A stretch of 64,000 bases of DNA from RYN-230 sp963711705. Its GTDB lineage: Bacteria > Actinomycetota > Actinomycetes > Streptosporangiales > Streptosporangiaceae. Position 1 is the stretch's first letter. Each line of letters begins with the position of its first letter. Position numbers and translations under genes: made by a program. The notes under the pieces are model-generated. The model was not told the origin of the DNA and did no database searches. It was given only the letters and a program-made list of their open reading frames with translations. Below, in pieces: positions 19,273 to 28,368 of this stretch. The stretch lies in NCBI GenBank assembly GCA_963711705.1, contig CAVQFM010000011.1, positions 182,841 to 246,840 on the forward strand, written 5' to 3'.

Positions 19273-20106
19273 TCAGGCCGCCTTGCGGCCGATGCCGCCC
19301 CACATGGCGGCCCGGCGGGCCGCCTCGACTTCGGAGTCCGGCCGCCACTGCGGGACCGGGACCACCCCGGGCGGGGCGATGTCCAGGCCGTCGAAGAACG
19401 CCGCGACCTCAGGCTGGCTGCGGTAAGTGCCCTTCTGGGCCAGCAGCCGGTTGAGCCGCTTGCCCATCTCGGCCATTTTCTCCGGCTCGATGTCCGAGGC
19501 CACGTGCGAGAGCAGCAGGTAACTGCCGGGCGGCACCGCGTCCATCAGCCGGCGCACGATCCGGTACGGGTCGTCCTCCGGCCCGACCAGGTGCAGCACC
19601 GCGACCAGCATGACGCCGACCGGGCGGCTGAAGTCGAGCCGCCCGCGGGCGTAGTCGAGCACGTGCGCCGTGTCGCGCAGGTCCGCGTCGAGGTAGTCGG
19701 TCGCCCCCCGGGGCCCGCTGACCAGCAGGGCCCGGGCGTGCGCCAGCACGATCGGGTCGTTGTCCACGTACACGACCCGGCTCTCCGGCGCCACCGACTG
19801 GGCCACCTCGTGGGTGTTGCTGGCGGTGGGGATCCCGGTGCCGATGTCCAGGAACTGCCGGATCCCGGCCTCGGCGGCCAGGTACCGCACCCCGCGGGCC
19901 AGGAACGCGCGGTTGGCCCGGACCGAGGAGACCAGGTCCGGGTAGGCCTGCAGGGCCTCGTCACCGGCCACCCGGTCGGCGGCGAAATTGTCTTTGCCGC
20001 CGAGCCAGTAGTCGTACACCCGGGCGATGTGCGCCACGCTCGTGTCAAAGGAGACCGAATCCTGCGCGCTCGGCGGCAGCGGTGCGCTGAGCCAGTCACC
20101 TGTCAT
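19273..20106 (-). CDS. DUF574-type SAM-dependent methyltransferase
   Basis: A 277-residue protein of the S-adenosyl methyltransferase family abundant in actinomycetes (Methyltransf_19, formerly DUF574). Diagnostic blocks are HIARVYDYWLGGKDNFAADR, VRANRAFLARGVRYLAAEAG, QFLDIGTGIPT (SAM-binding glycine motif), VVYVDNDPIVLAHARALL, and PVGVMLVAVLHLVGPEDDPY. No signal peptide or membrane segment. Substrates of this family are largely unknown. It is monocistronic, with about 70 bp to the next gene and about 250 bp to the gntR start. Confidence 0.9.
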   Translation of the reverse strand: MTGDWLSAPLPPSAQDSVSFDTSVAHIARVYDYWLGGKDNFAADRVAGDEALQAYPDLVSSVRANRAFLARGVRYLAAEAGIRQFLDIGTGIPTASNTHEVAQSVAPESRVVYVDNDPIVLAHARALLVSGPRGATDYLDADLRDTAHVLDYARGRLDFSRPVGVMLVAVLHLVGPEDDPYRIVRRLMDAVPPGSYLLLSHVASDIEPEKMAEMGKRLNRLLAQKGTYRSQPEVAAFFDGLDIAPPGVVPVPQWRPDSEVEAARRAAMWGGIGRKAA

Positions 20107-20174
20107 TGTCGCCGCCTTTCCCGCCCATCCCCCGGAATGCCTCCCATCGGCCGACTGTACCCCGATGAGCTGAA

Positions 20175-21569
20175 CTACGAGTCAAAGCCGAGCCCGAACC
20201 GGTCCAGCGCCCGCAGCCACCGGCCGCGGCGCCCGTCCTGGCGGTCCGCACGGGCCAGCTCCGCCCGGGTCAGCTGGATGACCCCGGAGCGGACCGGCTC
20301 GGGCGGGAACGGGACCGGCTTGCTGCGCACCATGGCCAGTTCGGTCCGCTCGGTGGTCTGCCCGGTGAGCAGGTCGAGGATGACGTTGCCGGCGAACCGG
20401 GTGGCGCCGACGCCCAGCCCCGTGTACCCGGCCGCGTAGGCCAGCCGGCCACCGTGTGCGGTGCCGTAGAACGCGCAGAACCGGGCGCAGGTGTTGACCA
20501 CCCCGCCCCAGCTGTGGCTGAAGCGCAGCCCGGCCAGCTGCGGGAAGGTCTCGAAGAACTGGCGGGCCAGCCGCTGGAAGGTGGCGGGCCGCTGGTCCCG
20601 GGCGGCGGTGATCTGGCCACCGGGGTAGTAGACCGCGTCGTAGCCGCCCCACAGGATCCGGTCATCCGCGGTGAGCCGGAAGTAGTGGAACTGGTTGCCG
20701 ATGTCGGCCGCGCCCGGCCGGTTGGCCCAGCCGATGCTGGCCCGCTGCGCCGGGGACAGCGGCTCGGTCATCAGCGCGTAGTCATATACCGGCACCAGGT
20801 ACGGCCGCATCCGGCGGAGCAGCGGCCGGTACGCCCCGGTGCCCAGGGCGGCCGCGACCGCGCGCACGCTGCCCTGCGGGGTGTCCAGGCGGAGCCCGGT
20901 GCCCTCGCGGTGGATGGCCCGCACCGGGGAGCGCTCGTGCAGGCGCACCCCCGCGGCCAGGCAGGCCCGGCGCAGCCCCCAGGCCAGCCGGGCCGGGTCG
21001 ATCAGCGCACAGCCGGTGCGGTCCCACAGGCCGCCGAGGAAGGTGGGCGAGCCGATCTCGGCCCGCACCGCGGTGGCATCCAGCAGTACCGGGTCGCCGC
21101 CGAGCCTGCGGGCCCGCTCGGCGTCGTCCCACAGGCCGGGCAGGTGCCAGCCGCGGGTGGCCACGGTCAGCTCGCCGGTGCGCTCGAAGTCGCAGTCGAT
21201 GCCGTACCGGGCCACCGCGTCCGCTATCTCGTCCAGGTTCTGGCGGCCCATCCGGAGCAGCACCGGCATCTCGGGGCCGAACCGGGCCAGCCCGTTGGCC
21301 AGGCCGTGGGTGAGGCTGGCCGAGCAGAAGCCGCCGTTGCGGCCGGACGCGGCCCAGCCCGCCGTGCGGCCTTCCAGCAGCACCACGTCGCGCCCGGGGT
21401 CGCGCTCCTTGGCCAGCAGCGCGGTCCACAGCCCGGTGAACCCGCCGCCGACCACGGCCAGGTCCGCCGTGGTCGCCTGGTGCAGCGCGGGCGCGGGCTC
21501 CGGCGCGTCCGGCCGGTCCAGCCAGTAGCAGGCCGGCCGGGTGTCCCGGAGGGCGTCCGCCGGGGCCAT
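20175..21569 (-). CDS. FAD-dependent oxidoreductase (PuuB/DAO family)
   Basis: A 464-residue flavoprotein of the D-amino-acid-oxidase superfamily. The dinucleotide motif is in DLAVVGGGFTGLWTALLAKE near residue 35, then VVLLEGRTAGWAASGRNGGF, and the C-terminal FAD block AYAAGYTGLGVGATRFAGN. The pattern is that of gamma-glutamylputrescine oxidases and related amine oxidases. It is the last gene of the pot operon, 19 bp after potC, so it probably oxidises an imported polyamine or derivative. The ATG at 21569 fits the family; the reading frame stays open upstream inside potC. A gamma-glutamylputrescine synthetase is not in the window. Confidence 0.82.
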   Translation of the reverse strand: MAPADALRDTRPACYWLDRPDAPEPAPALHQATTADLAVVGGGFTGLWTALLAKERDPGRDVVLLEGRTAGWAASGRNGGFCSASLTHGLANGLARFGPEMPVLLRMGRQNLDEIADAVARYGIDCDFERTGELTVATRGWHLPGLWDDAERARRLGGDPVLLDATAVRAEIGSPTFLGGLWDRTGCALIDPARLAWGLRRACLAAGVRLHERSPVRAIHREGTGLRLDTPQGSVRAVAAALGTGAYRPLLRRMRPYLVPVYDYALMTEPLSPAQRASIGWANRPGAADIGNQFHYFRLTADDRILWGGYDAVYYPGGQITAARDQRPATFQRLARQFFETFPQLAGLRFSHSWGGVVNTCARFCAFYGTAHGGRLAYAAGYTGLGVGATRFAGNVILDLLTGQTTERTELAMVRSKPVPFPPEPVRSGVIQLTRAELARADRQDGRRGRWLRALDRFGLGFDS

Positions 21570-21588
21570 GCTGTCCGTGGCCGTCAGG

Positions 21589-22455
21589 TCAGGCCTGCTT
21601 CCTGGACACCACGATGCTGGCCAGCGCGCACAGGATGCCGACCGCGAAGATGGCGCTGCCGAACACGAACACCTGCGGCGGGATGCCGATCCGGGTCGCC
21701 CCGTACACCCACACCGGGAACGGCACCGAAGCGCCGCTGACGAAGTTGGACGTGACGAAGTCATCGATGGACAGGGCGAACGCCATCAGCGCCCCGGCCA
21801 GGACGCCGGGCATGATCAGCGGCAGGGTGATCTTGCGGAACGTCGTCCAGGCGTTGGCGCCCAGGTCCTGCGCGGCCTCCTCCAGGGACCGGTCGAAGCC
21901 CGACATCCGGGCCCGCACGGTGATCGCGACGTAGGCGATGCTGAACGCCACGTGCGCCAGCAGCAGCGTGATGAAGCCGCGGGCCAGGTTGATCGTGACG
22001 AACAGGCCGAGCAGGGACGCGCCCAGCACGATCTCCGGGGCGGCGATGTTCAGGAACATCACCTGCTCGACGAGCCCCCTGCCGCGGAACCGCGGCGGCC
22101 GGTAGCGGACCAGGGCCAGCGCGAGCAGCGTGCCGATGATCGTGGCCAGCAGCGTGGCCGCCAGGGCCAGCCGGATGGACAGCCAGAACGCGGTGGTGAG
22201 CTGCGGGATGTCCGACCACTGCTGGTACCACTGGGTGGTGAACCCGTTCCAGGCGAAGCTCACCTGGGGCAGGCCGGTGCTGACCTTGTTGAAGCTGTAC
22301 AGGATCATCACCGCGATCGGGAACACCAGGTACGCGATGACCAGCCACGAGTAGGCGGGCAGCAGGAACCTGGTCCACCGGCGGCTGGGCGGGCGGCGCC
22401 GCCGCTGCGGCTGGCTGGCCTCGCGGCTGGCCGGGGTGGTGATCGCGGCGCTCAT
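21589..22455 (-). CDS. potC: Polyamine ABC transporter permease
   Basis: A 288-residue inner-membrane permease with six predicted transmembrane segments, the first at about 30-52 (FLLPAYSWLVIAYLVFPIAV). The binding-protein-dependent transport signature is in EEAAQDLGANAWTTFRKITL (EAA loop that contacts the ATPase), followed by PLIMPGVLAGALMAFALSID. The sequence is of the PotC/YdcV type for spermidine/putrescine. ATGA overlap with potB shows coupling. Substrate is inferred from the neighbouring polyamine catabolic genes. Confidence 0.87.
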   Translation of the reverse strand: MSAAITTPASREASQPQRRRRPPSRRWTRFLLPAYSWLVIAYLVFPIAVMILYSFNKVSTGLPQVSFAWNGFTTQWYQQWSDIPQLTTAFWLSIRLALAATLLATIIGTLLALALVRYRPPRFRGRGLVEQVMFLNIAAPEIVLGASLLGLFVTINLARGFITLLLAHVAFSIAYVAITVRARMSGFDRSLEEAAQDLGANAWTTFRKITLPLIMPGVLAGALMAFALSIDDFVTSNFVSGASVPFPVWVYGATRIGIPPQVFVFGSAIFAVGILCALASIVVSRKQA

Positions 22456-23366
22456 ATGTATTCCTCGATCGTCCGCGAGCCGAGCAGCCGGGCATAGGCG
22501 AAGATGCCCACCAGCGCGACCGCCAGCAGCACCGCCGACAGCGCCGAGCCGCCGGCGTAGTCCAGGTTGACCAGGAAGGCGTTCTGGATGACGGTGCCGA
22601 TCATCGTGTTGCTGGTACCGCCGAGAATCTGCTGGTTGATGTAGTCACCGAGGGCCGGGACGAACGTGAGCAGGAACGCGGCGAACAGCCCGGGTATGGT
22701 GAGCGGCAGGATGACCCTGAGGAACGCCTGCCGCTTGGACGCGTACAGGTCGTAGGCGGCGTCCAGCACCCGCTTGTCGATCCGCTCGATGGCCACGTAC
22801 AGCGGCAGCGCGGTGAACGGCAGGTAGTTGTAGGCCAGCCCGGCCACCACCGCGTACCCGGTGGCCAGCACGTGGAAGTTCTGCGGCAGCAGGTGCGCGT
22901 TCTTCAGGGTGCCCAGGATGATGCCCTGGTCGGACAGGATGAACTCCCACACCACGGTGCGGATCACGAACGACACGAAGAACGGCACCAGCAGCATGAG
23001 CAGGAAGAAGTTCTTCTTGTTGCCGCCGTGGAACGCGATCCAGTAGGCGATCGGGAACGACACGATGAGGTCGATGATCGTCGCCGCCCCGGCGAAGTAG
23101 ATGCTGGTGATGAACTGGGTGTGGTACAGGCTCAGCTGCTGGCCGAACTCGCCCCAGTGCCAGGTCATCACGCAGGCACCCGAGGCCGAGTTGCACGTCT
23201 GCAGGGACAGCGACAGCATCACGACCAGCGGGATCAGGAACAGCACCAGCAGCCACAGCCCGGCCGGCAGGCTCAGCAGGTACGGCGCGAGCGCCTTGCC
23301 GAGCCTGGGCCGGGTGCGGCGGCGGGTTACGAGCCCTGGGTGATCGGCAAGAACAGGTTGTTCCAC
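22452..23366 (-). CDS. potB: Polyamine ABC transporter permease
   Basis: A 304-residue permease of the PotB/YdcU type with about six membrane segments (first about 29-52, LLSLPAGLWLLVLFLIPLVV). The EAA loop reads LDAAYDLYASKRQAFLRVIL followed by PLTIPGLFAAF. It should form the channel with PotC. The best start is a GTG at 23366, which overlaps the end of potD by 40 bp; no other start codon occurs before the first membrane segment, and AGGA lies 11 bases upstream. Overlap with potD and ATGA with potC show a tight transporter operon. Confidence 0.86.
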   Translation of the reverse strand: MEQPVLADHPGLVTRRRTRPRLGKALAPYLLSLPAGLWLLVLFLIPLVVMLSLSLQTCNSASGACVMTWHWGEFGQQLSLYHTQFITSIYFAGAATIIDLIVSFPIAYWIAFHGGNKKNFFLLMLLVPFFVSFVIRTVVWEFILSDQGIILGTLKNAHLLPQNFHVLATGYAVVAGLAYNYLPFTALPLYVAIERIDKRVLDAAYDLYASKRQAFLRVILPLTIPGLFAAFLLTFVPALGDYINQQILGGTSNTMIGTVIQNAFLVNLDYAGGSALSAVLLAVALVGIFAYARLLGSRTIEEYI

Positions 23367-24664
23367 GCGGTCAGCTCTTCCTGGCTCTTGTACTGGTAGT
23401 AGAACTTGGAGTCCTTGATGTACTGCTCGCTCGGGAACACCGTCAGTGCGTTGGCCGTGGTGCTGGTGGGCAGCCCGATCTCCGGCTTCATCGCGTCCAG
23501 CGCGGTCTTGGCCCAGCCGGTCGGGTGCAGCAGCACGTCCTTGGCCGCGGGCACCGGGCAGACGTAGTCGTTGTAGTACTCGACGACCGCCTGGACCTGC
23601 GGGTCATAGTAGAAGTCCATGAGCGTCATGGCGTCCTTCGGGTTCTGGGCGTACATCGGGATGCACATGTTGTCCGTCCAGAACATGCCGCCCTCTTGCG
23701 GGATCAGCAGCTTCAGGGCTTTGTACTTGCTGTTCAGGTCGGCCTGGAAAATATCGCCCGACCAGGCCATGGATACGACGATGTCGCCGTTCTTCAGGTG
23801 GTCGATGTAGCTCTGGTCGTAGTAGGCGCGGACCAGCCCGTCGCTCTTCTGCGTCTGCAGCTTCTTGGCCGCCTTGGCCCACTCCGATTCGGTCGAGCTG
23901 GCCGGGTCCACGCCAATGGCCAGCAGGCCCAGGCTGCCCAGTTCCTGCGGGTCGGACATCATGCCGATCTTGCCCGAGTACTTCTTGTCGAACAGGATGC
24001 CCACGCTGGTACCGGGGTTCTGGATCATCGAGGAGTTGTAGCCGATCGCGGTCCATCCCGACTGCCAGGCCATCGTGAACTTGTTGCCGGGGTCCCAGGT
24101 CGGGTTCTTGATCAGCGGGCTCGCGTACTTGTTGAAGTTGGTCATCATGCTGCGGTCCAGCGGGATGAGCCAGCCGAAGTCGATCAGGTAGCCGAGCGGC
24201 GGGCTGTTGTTGGTCGAGACGATGATGTCGTAGCCGGTGTACTGCTTGGCCTGCAGCGACGGCCGGATCTTGGCGTAGAACGGCGGGTTGTCGTTGATCG
24301 GCTCGGTGTAGGTGACCTGGATCCCGGTCTGCTGGGTGAAGTGCTCCAGCGACGGGTGCTTGCCCTTGAGCACGTCGATGTAATACGGCCAGTTGGCGAA
24401 GTTGACCTTGTGGTGCAGCTTCTGCTTGGCCCACCACGCCGCGGTGCCGACACCGCCGGCCGGCGTGGACCCGCTGCTGGCCGTGGTCGCGCCCTTGACC
24501 CCGCAGGCGGCCAGGAAGCCGCCAATGCCGAGCGCCCCGGCTCCGGCCCCGGCGGACCGCAGCAGCTGGCGCCGGGAGAACCGGGGCTGGGTCAGCCCGC
24601 GGCGGAGGGCCGGGTCGAGTCCGGGTTGCTGTCCCGCTGGGTCAGTGCCGTGCTGCTCTTCCAT
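23327..24664 (-). CDS. potD: Polyamine ABC transporter substrate-binding lipoprotein
   Basis: A 445-residue periplasm-side binding protein. The N terminus has a twin-arginine motif FSRRQLL (residues 29-35), a hydrophobic stretch and a lipobox LAAC (Cys54), so it is probably Tat-exported and lipid-anchored. Spermidine/putrescine-binding features include VNFANWPYYIDV, GIQVTYTEPINDNPPFYAKI, YDIIVSTNNSPP and SMAWSGDIFQAD. ATG at 24664 has AGGAGG six bases upstream, an excellent site. The open frame runs upstream into the potA region only because potA is frameshifted, so the continuous 869-codon frame is not a natural fusion. Confidence 0.9.
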   Translation of the reverse strand: MEEQHGTDPAGQQPGLDPALRRGLTQPRFSRRQLLRSAGAGAGALGIGGFLAACGVKGATTASSGSTPAGGVGTAAWWAKQKLHHKVNFANWPYYIDVLKGKHPSLEHFTQQTGIQVTYTEPINDNPPFYAKIRPSLQAKQYTGYDIIVSTNNSPPLGYLIDFGWLIPLDRSMMTNFNKYASPLIKNPTWDPGNKFTMAWQSGWTAIGYNSSMIQNPGTSVGILFDKKYSGKIGMMSDPQELGSLGLLAIGVDPASSTESEWAKAAKKLQTQKSDGLVRAYYDQSYIDHLKNGDIVVSMAWSGDIFQADLNSKYKALKLLIPQEGGMFWTDNMCIPMYAQNPKDAMTLMDFYYDPQVQAVVEYYNDYVCPVPAAKDVLLHPTGWAKTALDAMKPEIGLPTSTTANALTVFPSEQYIKDSKFYYQYKSQEELTAWNNLFLPITQGS

Positions 24665-24771
24665 CTGAATCCTCCTGTCGGCCGGCCGTCCTGGCCGCCG
24701 GTACTTGCATCTGGGTGTCGCCTGACAGTACCCAGGAGCGGCCAGCACTGGCCCCCTCTGGGCGCCCGGCC

Positions 24772-25936
24772 CTAGCCAATCGGGTATGAGTGCTGCGGAT
24801 CCCAGGTCAGCCAGACCGCGTCGCCGCGGCCGACTGTACTGCTGGCGGATGCTGAGTTCTGCTCGAAAACGACGACATCTGGCCCCGGTGGTGGTGTGCA
24901 CCGAGAAGCTCGTCGAGGTGCCCAGGTAGACCACTTCGGTCACCGTGCCCCGCACAGCACAGCCATCGCCCGCCCCGGGATCGGTCCGCAGCTCGATCTT
25001 TTCCGGCCGCACGGTGAGCTCGACCTGCTCACCCGCGCGCAGCTCGCTCCGGCCCATCGGCACCACGATCCGCTCGTCCGGGCTGACCTCGATCACACCG
25101 AGCCCATCGGTGACCCGCGAGAGCGTCCCGGTCAGCAGATTGGAGGTACCGATGAAGCCGGCCACGAACCGGGTCGCCGGGTGCTCATAGATCTCCCGCG
25201 GCGGGCCGAGGTGCTCGATGACCCCGTCGTTCATCACCGCGATCCGGTCGGACATGGTCAGCGCCTCGTTCTGGTCGTGCGTCACGTACACGAACGTGAT
25301 GCCGACCTCCCGCTGGATGCGCTTCAGCTCGACCTGCATGGCCTGCCGGAGCTTGAGGTCGAGGGCGCCGAGCGGCTCGTCCAGCAGCAGTGCCTTGGGG
25401 TGATTGACCAGCGCCCGGGCCAGCGCGACCCGCTGCTGCTGGCCACCGGACAGCTCGCGCGGCCGCCGCTGCTCCCGGCCGGACAGGTCCACGATGTCCA
25501 GCATCTCGCCGACCTGCTGGTTGACCCGGTTCTTGGGCACGCTCTTGCGGCGCAGCCCGAAGGCCACGTTCTCGAACACGTTCATGTGCGGGAACAGCGC
25601 GTAGGACTGGAACACCATGTTCACGTCGCGCTTGTTCGGCGGATACCCGGTGACGTCCCGGCCATCCAGCCGCACCGTGCCGCGGGTCGGCTCCTCGAAC
25701 CCGGCCACCATCCGCATCGTCGTGGTCTTGCCGCAGCCCGAGGGGCCGAGCAGGGAGAAGAACTCACCGGTCCGGATGGCCAGGTCGAGGCCCCGGACGG
25801 CGGCAATCACCTCGCCGCGTGAGTGGAACTCCTTGGCTACTCCATCCAGCCCGATGGCTGGGACGCTGGCCGCGGTGGCGTCCGGCGCCGCGCTGGCGGC
25901 CGGCAGATCCATGGCGGATTCGTCAGTATCGGTCAT
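24772..25936 (-). CDS. potA: Polyamine ABC transporter ATPase, frameshift near the C terminus
   Basis: An ABC ATPase of the PotA type. Walker A is GPSGCGKTT (residues 64-72), Q-loop in NMVFQSYALFPHM, signature RELSGGQQQRVALARAL, Walker B KALLLDEPLGALD, and a TOBE domain with VRPEKIELRTDP. After VYLGTSTSFSVHTTTGA the frame turns into junk; shifting by one base at about 24,880 restores DVVVFEQNSASASS, VGRGDAVWLTWDPQHSYPIG and a TAG at 24772-24774, a perfect PotA ending. So an extra A in GGGGCCAGATGTC disturbs the last 35 codons. It is first in the operon, 107 bp before potD, with a conserved motif upstream. Confidence 0.85.
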
Positions 25937-26103
25937 GTCAGGCGCGAATCCCTCTGGTTGGGTCCTGGCGTCATCCCGCCGGTGGCATCCACTACGCCGT
26001 CCGCCCGCCCGGCAGGCCCGCGGCCGCCCGGGGGGACCGGGTCAAAGGGGGCCCGGCGGGCAAGTGTCCCCGATCTTCGCAGACGGTAGTTCCAAAATCA
26101 ACC

Positions 26104-26139
26104 GAATCCGTCGCTATGAAGGGAGATAGCAACTGATTC
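26104..26139. promoter_or_regulatory. Shared 36-bp element, copy 1 (upstream of potA)
   Basis: GAATCCGT at 26104-26111, GC two bases on, then ATAGCAAC at 26126-26133 and GATTC at 26135-26139. The outer GAATC/GATTC pair is a perfect dyad. It lies 168 bp upstream of the potA start. The same arrangement with identical spacing is found at 27737. Probably a binding site of the Lrp-family regulator encoded nearby. Confidence 0.6.
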
Positions 26140-26163
26140 GGTTACACGCCAGTAACAGTGGTC

Positions 26164-27621
26164 TCAATCACCCAGGTAACTCATCACATGCTTGACCCTG
26201 GTGTAGTCCTCGAATCCGTACATCGACAGGTCTTTACCGTACCCGGAATGCTTGAATCCGCCATGCGGCATCTCCGAGGCGAACGGGATATGCGTGTTGA
26301 TCCACACCGCGCCGAAATCGAGCAGCCGGGCCAGCCGCATCGCCCGGCCGTGATCCCGGGTCCACACACTCGCGGCCAGGCCGTACTTCACCCCGTTGGC
26401 CCACCGGACCGCCTCGTCCTCGGCCGAGAAGCGCTGCACGGTGATCACCGGGCCGAAGATCTCCTCCTGGATCATCTCGTCGTCCTGGCGCAGCCCGCTG
26501 ACCACGGTCGGCGCGAAGCAGTAGCCCTGTTCACCGACCCGGTGCCCGCCGGTGACCAGCTCAGCATGGTCCGGTGCCCGGCTCAGGAAGCCCTCCACCC
26601 GGGCCAGCTGCCGCGGGTTGTTCAGCGGACCATAGTCCGCGTCCGGCTGGTCCAGCCCGCCCACCTTGGTGCCGCGCGCCTGCTCGGCCAGGGCGGCGGT
26701 CAGGTCGGCCGCGATCCCCGGCCCGGCCAGCACCCGGGTGGCCGCCGTGCAGTCCTGGCCCGCGTTGAAGTAGCCGGCGCCCGCGATGCCTTCCGCCGCC
26801 CGCGCCACGTCCGCGTCATCGAACACCACCACCGGCGCCTTCCCGCCCAGCTCGAGGTGGACCCGCTTCAGCCCGGCCGCCGCGGCCTGCGCTACCTGGA
26901 GGCCCGCGCGGACCGAGCCGGTGATCGACACCATCTGCGGGATGTCGTGACTGACCAGGGCGCGGCCGGTGCCGGCGTCACCGCAGACCACGTTCAGCAC
27001 GCCGGGCGGCAGGAACCCGGCGGCGATCTCGGCCAGCAGCAGGGTGGACACCGGGGTGGTGTCGGAGGGCTTGAGCACGACCGTGTTACCCGCGGCGATG
27101 GCGGGCGCGATCTTCCAGATCGCCATCATCAGCGGGTAGTTCCAGGGGGTCACCTGGGCGCATACGCCCACCGGCTCGCGCCGGATCATCGAGGTGTGCC
27201 CGCGCAGGTACTCACCGGCCGAACTGCCCTGCAGGATGCGGGCCGCACCCGCGAAGAACCTCAGCTCATCCACGGCTGGCGGGAGTTCTTCGGCCATAGT
27301 CAGCGCTACCGGCTTGCCAGTATTGCGGCACTCCGCCTCGACCACCTCGGCCGCCCGGGCCTCCAGTGCGTCCGCGATCTTGAGCAGCGCCAGGCTGCGC
27401 TCGGCCGGCGTGGCGTCCCGCCAGGTCTCCCGGGCCGACGCGGCGCTGCGCAGCGCCGCGTCCACATCGGCCGGCCCGGATACCGGGGCGAGCGCATAGG
27501 CCTGCCCGGTGCTCGGGTCCACGACCTCACTGGTCTGGCCGGCCGCGGCCGTAACGAACTCGCCGTGCACGAAGTTCTTCAGCTCGAGCAGGCTGGCGCC
27601 GGTCTGCGTGGTGGCCGTCAA
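26164..27621 (-). CDS. Aldehyde dehydrogenase, gamma-aminobutyraldehyde type
   Basis: A 485-residue NAD(P) aldehyde dehydrogenase. Blocks: AQVTPWNYPLMMAIWKIAPA, VVLKPSDTTPVSTLLLAE, the catalytic Glu in HLELGGKAPVVVF and nucleophile Cys in YFNAGQDCTAATRV, then EEIFGPVITV and HGGFKHSGYGKDLSMYG. The GQDCTA form of the active site is typical of aminobutyraldehyde dehydrogenases (PuuC/PatD/YdcW group) that make GABA from putrescine. The start is TTG at 27621 with GGGAGG five bases upstream, giving MTATTQTGASLLELKNFVHG; no ATG fits. Divergent from the lrp gene and flanked by the shared motif. Confidence 0.87.
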   Translation of the reverse strand: MTATTQTGASLLELKNFVHGEFVTAAAGQTSEVVDPSTGQAYALAPVSGPADVDAALRSAASARETWRDATPAERSLALLKIADALEARAAEVVEAECRNTGKPVALTMAEELPPAVDELRFFAGAARILQGSSAGEYLRGHTSMIRREPVGVCAQVTPWNYPLMMAIWKIAPAIAAGNTVVLKPSDTTPVSTLLLAEIAAGFLPPGVLNVVCGDAGTGRALVSHDIPQMVSITGSVRAGLQVAQAAAAGLKRVHLELGGKAPVVVFDDADVARAAEGIAGAGYFNAGQDCTAATRVLAGPGIAADLTAALAEQARGTKVGGLDQPDADYGPLNNPRQLARVEGFLSRAPDHAELVTGGHRVGEQGYCFAPTVVSGLRQDDEMIQEEIFGPVITVQRFSAEDEAVRWANGVKYGLAASVWTRDHGRAMRLARLLDFGAVWINTHIPFASEMPHGGFKHSGYGKDLSMYGFEDYTRVKHVMSYLGD

Positions 27622-27736
27622 GGTCGCCTCCCGGGACGAGTGCCCTGGCCGCCGCTGGCCAGGTAGCGGGGCCGAAAGTACCGGAGCTCCCGGCCGATGC
27701 CTCCGACCCTCGCAGACAAATGATTCGTGAACAAGT

Positions 27737-27772
27737 GAATCCGTTGCATCTACCATGCATAGCAACGAAATC
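27737..27772. promoter_or_regulatory. Shared 36-bp element, copy 2 (between dehydrogenase and lrp)
   Basis: GAATCCGT at 27737-27744 and ATAGCAAC at 27759-27766, exactly the spacing of copy 1, with GTTGC/GCAAC as an inner dyad. It sits 116 bp before the dehydrogenase start and 86 bp before the lrp start, in an AT-richer stretch, fitting an operator used by both divergent units. Confidence 0.6.
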
Positions 27773-27822
27773 AGTTGACAAGCCGGCCGCGCATGACACC
27801 ATTGCAGGCGAAGGAGGAGAGC

Positions 27823-28368
27823 ATGGCTCACACCCCGGGAACGCCCGCGCTCCCCGGCGGGCCGGGCGGGGATGGGCCGGTGGCCAGCCGCAACGGCCGC
27901 TCCCCAGGCCGCTCCCCGGCTGGTACCGCGCTCGACCACCTGGCCAAGCGCATCATCGAGCAGCTGCAGGAAGACGGCCGCCGCTCCTATGCCGCCATCG
28001 GCAAGGCCGTCGGCCTGTCCGAGGCCGCGGTGCGGCAGCGCGTGCAACGGCTGGTGGACGCGGGGACCATGCAGATCGTCGCGGTGACCGACCCGCTGAT
28101 GCTCGGCTTCAGCCGGCAGACCATGATTGGCATCAAGTGCGCCGGCGATCTCGAGCAGGTGGCTGACCGGCTGGCCGCGATCGACGAGATCGACTACGTG
28201 GTGATCACCTCGGGTTCCTTCGACCTGCTGGTCGAGGTGGTCTGCGAAGACGACGCCCATCTCCTGGAGATCCTCAGCCGGGTGCGTGGGGTGCCGAGCG
28301 TGACCAGCACCGAGACATTCGTGTACCTGAAACTCCGCAAGCAGACCTACGGCTGGGGGACCAGATGA
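27823..28368 (+). CDS. Lrp/AsnC family transcriptional regulator
   Basis: A 181-residue regulator. After a 35-residue Gly/Pro-rich leader comes the AsnC helix-turn-helix (IIEQLQEDGRRSYAAIGKAV, GLSEAAVRQRVQRLVDAG) and the ligand-binding RAM/AsnC domain (DYVVITSGSFDLLVEVVCED, LLEILSRVRGVPSV). Start ATG at 27823 has GGAGGA six bases upstream; an in-frame ATG 16 codons earlier lacks this. It overlaps the aminotransferase gene as ATGA, and is divergent from the aldehyde dehydrogenase. Its likely regulon is the surrounding polyamine block, through the shared 36-bp element. The effector may be a polyamine or GABA, which is inference. Confidence 0.88.
   Translation: MAHTPGTPALPGGPGGDGPVASRNGRSPGRSPAGTALDHLAKRIIEQLQEDGRRSYAAIGKAVGLSEAAVRQRVQRLVDAGTMQIVAVTDPLMLGFSRQTMIGIKCAGDLEQVADRLAAIDEIDYVVITSGSFDLLVEVVCEDDAHLLEILSRVRGVPSVTSTETFVYLKLRKQTYGWGTR

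Noticed and set aside
23327..25936. A natural PotA-PotD fusion of 869 residues
   Set aside because: The linker is nonsense; the +1 frame has the true PotA ending and stop, and potD has its own strong ribosome site and signal peptide.
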